Positions 59,198 through 64,000 of a stretch of 64,000 nt of DNA are shown here, one piece after another. Below the pieces are notes generated by a model. It saw only the letters and a list, made by a program, of their open reading frames with translations. It was not told the origin of the DNA and did not search any database. Position 1 is the stretch's first letter. The number at the start of each line of letters is the position of its first letter. The translations under genes and the position numbers were made by a program. The DNA comes from Cryptomeria japonica (lineage: Eukaryota > Streptophyta > Pinopsida > Cupressales > Cupressaceae), in NCBI RefSeq assembly GCF_030272615.1, contig NC_081406.1, forward strand, positions 247,933,218 through 247,997,217. Direction: 5' to 3'.

Positions 59198-60237
59198 TGT
59201 AGACACCCAAAAATGTCTCATTGATCATGTACTATTTATTCCACTAATTGATTAAATAATTTTATAATTATTTAATTAACTTAATTAATCTTATTCTTCT
59301 AATTTCATATTTCCTCATAATCTTATTAATCATTCTATTTCTTATTCTGTCATCATTTATTCATTTTAACCATTTTTTGATTTTAATTAAATATTTATTA
59401 TTTAATTAATTCTGATTAATTCCCCTATTTAAATAATCTTTATTATTTAAATTAATTATATTTTCAATTTCTATCTCCAATCAATTAATCATTCAACCCT
59501 TTTCTAAATATTACTTAAAAATTTATTATTTAATTAATTAGGATTTAATCCTTTAAATTAAATAATCTTTATTATTCAAATTAAGTTCCATTTCTAAAAT
59601 AATTAAATAGTTTCTTTAAATTATTTAATTAGCTAATTAATTCTTCCATTTCCAAATCCCCAAATTCTAATTTCATTTAGTTTCTCATTTCTTCCAAATT
59701 CAATTACATGTGCATGATTTCAAAAATCAAATTGAAAATCAAAGTCAAGTTCTAAATATATTAAAATACTAAATTGAAGTTAAAATAAATTCAATTATTT
59801 GAATTAAATCTCATGCAAAGATTAAAATGAAAATCTAAGTCAAAGTGCAAGCACATGCTAAATTAATTAATTCAATCAATCAATTAATTAAATCATTATC
59901 TCTCCAATCTCTATTTTCATCTTTTAGTTAGCTTTTTCTAAATAAAGTTTTCTTTGTCATCTTCTTAATTTCCTCCAATCATCCTTTTCTTCCCATTTCT
60001 CAATCCATTGACTCATTTAATCTATTCAATCTATTCAGTTTCACCTCCAAATCAGTAGTTCAACTATCAATTTTCATGTGAGCTCACCTGAGTTCCACCT
60101 CTTGATCAATTTGTTCAACCTTTCAATTTATCTTCTCCAAAAATCTATAAATTGAGCATTCAATCTCCATTTTCAACAATCACGAACTTTGAATCTTTGT
60201 GTCACTTGCAGGTTGCCAGCGCAATATCTGAGAGCCA
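59198..60237 (+). repeat. Element A 3' LTR (right end approximate)
   Basis: Starts TGTAGACACCCAAAAATG after the polypurine tract. AT-rich throughout. TATAAATT at 60146-60153 and the GTCACTTGCAGG near 60200 resemble the end of element C's LTR (TTTTGCAG). The end is set at GAGAGCCA because TGTAATGCC begins directly after. The partner LTR is outside the window, so the end cannot be verified. Confidence 0.7.
60146..60153 (+). promoter_or_regulatory. Element A LTR TATA box (candidate)
   Basis: TATAAATT in ATCTATAAATTGAGC, about 90 bp before the LTR end. Confidence 0.45.
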
Positions 60238-63200
60238 TGTAATGCCTACCAAAATATCCGAGAGAAATATAGCTAAATACACAATTATTTAATTTATTTT
60301 TTTAAACAATACAACACATAACATCACTTAAGCAATGTAACGAGCACACAAAAAACATTTAAGTGTTATGAACTTAGAATAATTTACTCAAGCTATTCAA
60401 ACAATTACGCAAGCAAAATACAATAAATCATTACTACTAACTTCCTAGGGTGTCTCAGTACCATTACTTATTCTACCTACATAAGAAATAATTATTTACT
60501 TTCTTCTAGATAAATAACTCATAATCTTAATCATTATACACACATAGGTGCATCATAGCAATACCTAACACTCATGATATGCAACCTACTTAATCTTCCA
60601 TTAAATATAAGATTGTATCTTTCAATGCATAGCTATTCCCCTTTTTCTCTTAGGTTCATTTTATACACCAAGTCCAAATGTTCCTATTACCATTAACCAA
60701 CGGCTATTAACATCACCATTCACATACGAAGATTAACCCTTACATTGCATTAGCACCATTTCCATTTACGATTATCTTCCACATAATCATTTATGATCCT
60801 ACCCTCCTAGCATGTTTATTAGTTCATCATGATTCCTAAAGTAAATAAAGAAATAATCATAGAGTCTTCCTAAACATTTAACCCATAGCTCATTTAATAC
60901 TCCTAAAATCTCTTACACTATATCAATTATCCAAAAATCATCTTATTACAAATTAAGTAACTACACGAATTCATCTGAACACAAATTAAGGTACAATATC
61001 CTAATTCCATAACAACTAATAACATCCACCAAATGGAGATATAATTCTTAAACTATAACACATGATACATTCTAATCCTTTCCTAAAAGACAAGCACTCA
61101 TCTTACCGTCTATCGATACACTTACTAGTAATTTCCATTAATAAGATAAGTAATTCATTCATTAAGAACATCCATACAATATTTTCATAAGGAACATTCA
61201 ACTACATCCCAATCATTATAATATTTTCAATCTTACCATTAGATCACTAACTACGAAGAATGATACTATAATTTCCAATTCTTTAATCACGAAACATAAA
61301 CATGTCCTAAGATATCTTCCAATATTACTTATACTCTTACATCCTATCAAGGCTTAAAATTTCTTCTACTTAAAGAATTAGTTAAAGACGTCATTTCTAG
61401 GATATTTCCATTATCATAACACTCACCCCATTTCCTTTTAACATGGATCATCAAGAATACAAAATGCATCATTTAATTCCAAACCACAATACTTATCCAT
61501 ATCTCATGCATCCATTTCATTTGATATAAATGCGTTACAATACAACTCAAGGGTTCATCATTACAATCATATACTATAACCAAAAGCTATCACTATAACC
61601 AGAACAACTTAATCATTTCTCATATGCATGATTTCTTTTACAACCATTACATAAGAAATTCATTACATAAATAACACCATCATTTACATTCTTGCTGCAA
61701 TTATTATCAAGGAACTAGTTGAAGAATAATCCTCATCCCCGCAAGAAGAATCCAAAGATAGGAACATCCCAATGGTTTAAAAGAACCAACAGCCCAGCCA
61801 TGAGGAACCAAAGGAACGACCCCCCCCCCCCCCCCCCCACCGCCACCCCCATGCTAGGAGATGACAAAAGGTCCCAACACACACTCTACACCTAAGCTAG
61901 CACCTATAACCAAGGAGACAAACCACAAAAGGACTCTCAAGCAAGAACTCACACAAAACAACAAGAATGAACTCCCAGAGGTGTAAAACTCATCAGGACA
62001 TAAATGCATCCAATAAGAATAATCATAAATCATAGAGGGGGAACACATGTAGGAATGGAGTGTCATCACATGCCATCCTCATAACATAATAACACAAGGC
62101 ATTAGCGTAATGGACATGTGGAGCCATCTCAACCTATGAGAGACCAAGGGAGATTAGCTTACCGTCTACACGACCTTCTCATGTTTATCCTAAAACATCC
62201 TCCCTAGGACTAAGTCATGAGGCTCAAAAATATTCATTATCTTGTTTAAATGAGTTATAATTATGCATCCCAATTAATTCATTATCAATGTCATCGCTTG
62301 TTTACAAAATATGGAAAACTCCAATGTGCCCTGGTGGTCTAGACTTAATGCTTCCTTACAAGGAAACTCATGCCAGCCTATCTCTCGTGACCTTGGTCAT
62401 CACAAGGAAGCCCACTCCTCCTAACATGGCCCAACAATAAATCAAAAGAGGCTCTAAAAAAAAATACAAATCTGCAACATAACACTCATATGCATCCAAT
62501 AGCTTACTCCAAAAAACAAGGATATTCAAGTAGCCAAAAACACAATCAACCTCTTGGAAATACCATTTCAAAATATATAATTAACTATCAATGAAAAGCA
62601 TCATAAATATCTTAAAATCCTTTTAATTCAAATCTGATTTAAATCTGAGAGAAAATTGAAAACAAAACAACAACCAAACTCATATTCATAAAGCCTTATG
62701 ACAAGGAAAATTGACACACAGTTAGAACTACAACAACATAAAAAAAAATGAGCCTCTTCGCCAAAAATAAACATAGGCATATCAAGACATTAAATTTGTT
62801 GTCATTAATGAAAGTAAAACCACAGCAAGGCCAACTCACTTGCTGCCCCAAAACAACAACACTTCCAACTCACCAACCATAGCACATCAATATGGATGAA
62901 AGCACAATTCTTTCCCCAATAGCATAGGAAGGTAAATATGCTTGAAACCAACAAAATACATCAAATAAAATCAGATATAAAACTAGAAAACTCACCAACA
63001 CCATCAACAATGCCTCTGGAACAAGAATTAATCCGGAAAGGACCACACAGGCAAGCAATTAGCAAATTAACCTACAGGAAAAACTACAAGAAACATTATA
63101 GGAAAAAAAACTAGAGGAGACCATTTCTCACATTCTAACTTGATTTCTCAAAAACCAAGAAGAATAAAATAATCCCTTCCAAATGTAATTTCTGAAAATA

Positions 63201-64000
63201 AGAATCAATTTAAAATTATTTTCTAAATCCCCAACCAATCTTTTAGACACCTTGCAGACAATCTTTTGAAAAAAAACAATGCGAAGTGTCGGTAAAATCA
63301 CCAACCTAGAAAATGCATAAATTGGAAGAAAATCTGATGTAGAATCCAAAAAAAACAATCCAAGCCTTTAAACCTATTCGAATCCAACCACCAACAATCT
63401 CCAAATCAATCTCATAAATTCATTCACCAAAGATGCCAACCCCATGAATGCACAGGAAGGCCTATTTATCAAAAATAAAAAAAACAAAACCAAACCAAGC
63501 AAAACCATCCTCGAATCAAAATATTTCAAAAATATTATATTCCATAACTACCTTCCCAAAGTTCAAGAAAAAAAAATAGATTTTCTACCTACCATAAACT
63601 TCTAGCCAATCAAATCCAAGGGTAGGTAAAATAAATTAAACCATTGACCTAGGGTGAAAATGACTTTTAAATAAAAGAATACAAATTACCCCCTTTTAAT
63701 TACTTAATGGGTAAAATAATATTATTCAATAAATAAAATTCACTTCAACATTAAATAAATAATTTCCCACCATAGACATTTATAAATAAATATTAATAAT
63801 AATAGGAAATCAATAAATAAAATTAAATAAATAAAACTCCAATAAATAATAACTCAATTGAACCTAATAAATAAAAGTTAATCAATTTAATATCAAATAC
63901 TCAACATTAAATTAAATAGATCAAATAATAAATAAATCTTTATTAAATAAATAAATAAAAGAACAAGCCAATTAGATTAAATACATTATTCACTTAAATA
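60238..64000 (-). mobile_element. Probable long LTR related to solo LTR S, opposite orientation, continues beyond window
   Basis: Begins TGTAATGCC; the reverse complement of S begins TGTAATGCCCC. Both then have an A-rich segment, a T-run followed by AAA, and TACAACACATAA at a similar distance (about 85-100 bp). No coding domain was found in 3.8 kb, as in S. An uninterrupted run of 19 C lies at 61820-61838. AT-rich ATAAATAAAT sequence fills 63700-64000. Similarity beyond the first 110 bp was not established by eye. Confidence 0.45.
61820..61838 (+). repeat. 19-base poly-C tract
   Basis: Nineteen consecutive C followed by ACCGCCACCCCC in an otherwise AT-rich stretch. Length is prone to assembly or sequencing error. 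Confidence 0.85.

Larger units (their letters stand above)
1..60237 (+). mobile_element. Element A: decayed Ty3/gypsy (Tat-lineage) LTR retrotransposon, split by four insertions; left end outside window
   Basis: The outermost element of the stack. In order on the plus strand it shows leader, gag, protease, G-patch, RT, two RNase H domains, integrase, a long 3' region with an antisense gene, a polypurine tract and a 3' LTR. The 5' LTR lies before base 1. Insertions at 2545-9338, 10367-24447, 30399-50672 and 51359-55009 split it; the flanking halves of gag-pol join in phase across the first two. RT-RNaseH-integrase order and the extra RNase H place it in Ty3/gypsy, Tat lineage. Many in-frame stops and a 25-bp duplication show that it is dead. 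That 29848-60237 belongs to the same element is inferred from the 5-bp target duplication around element C and from the polypurine tract before the LTR. Confidence 0.8.

Overview
This window is repeat-only DNA from a seed plant with a large, slowly purged genome. A gymnosperm (conifer-like) genome is my best guess from the element types, the AT-rich sequence and the degree of nesting, but the species is not proven. I see no intact host gene, tRNA, rRNA or CRISPR array. Almost every base can be assigned to one nested retrotransposon stack.

The outermost layer is element A, a plus-strand Ty3/gypsy retrotransposon of the Tat lineage. It runs from before base 1 to about 60237. Its leader is at 1-1104, gag at 1105-2544 plus 9343-10366, protease, RT, two RNases H and integrase at 24448-29847, and a long 3' region at 29848-59197 holding an antisense plant-mobile-domain (PMD) gene. 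Its 3' LTR is at 59198 to about 60237. It has been split four times: by LINE-1 (2545-9338, in gag); by element B (10367-24447, a complete Tat element on the minus strand); by element C (30399-50672, a complete Tat element on the plus strand); and by LINE-2 (51359-55009). Element C's own 5' LTR is split by a 4.1-kb solo LTR, S (31622-35727). From about 60238 to the window end lies what looks like a long LTR related to S in the opposite orientation.

The insertion edges are supported by sequence. S has a perfect 5-bp target duplication (AATCC) and an empty site in the partner LTR. LINE-2 has an 18-bp duplication. B and C have 5-bp duplications with one mismatch each. Removing B or LINE-1 brings the two halves of A's gag-pol back into phase.

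Elements A, B and C share one plan: gag with a CHHC zinc knuckle, a protease with an unusual D-G-G or D-N-G active site, a G-patch, RT with YVDD, a first (inactive-looking) RNase H, a second RNase H of the kind found in the Tat lineage, and integrase. All are decayed. C is the best preserved: its gag-pol is one frame of about 2,430 codons with 11 premature stops, each a single C-to-T change away from CGA, CAA or CAG, and no frameshift. Both LINEs have a coding region beyond the RNase H that is not part of the usual plant L1 plan.

The features most worth a second look are this extra LINE ORF, the antisense PMD gene in element A, the G-patch and variant protease shared by the Tat elements, and the GC-rich island inside the solo LTR. 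Nothing here looks like a defence system or a host pathway.
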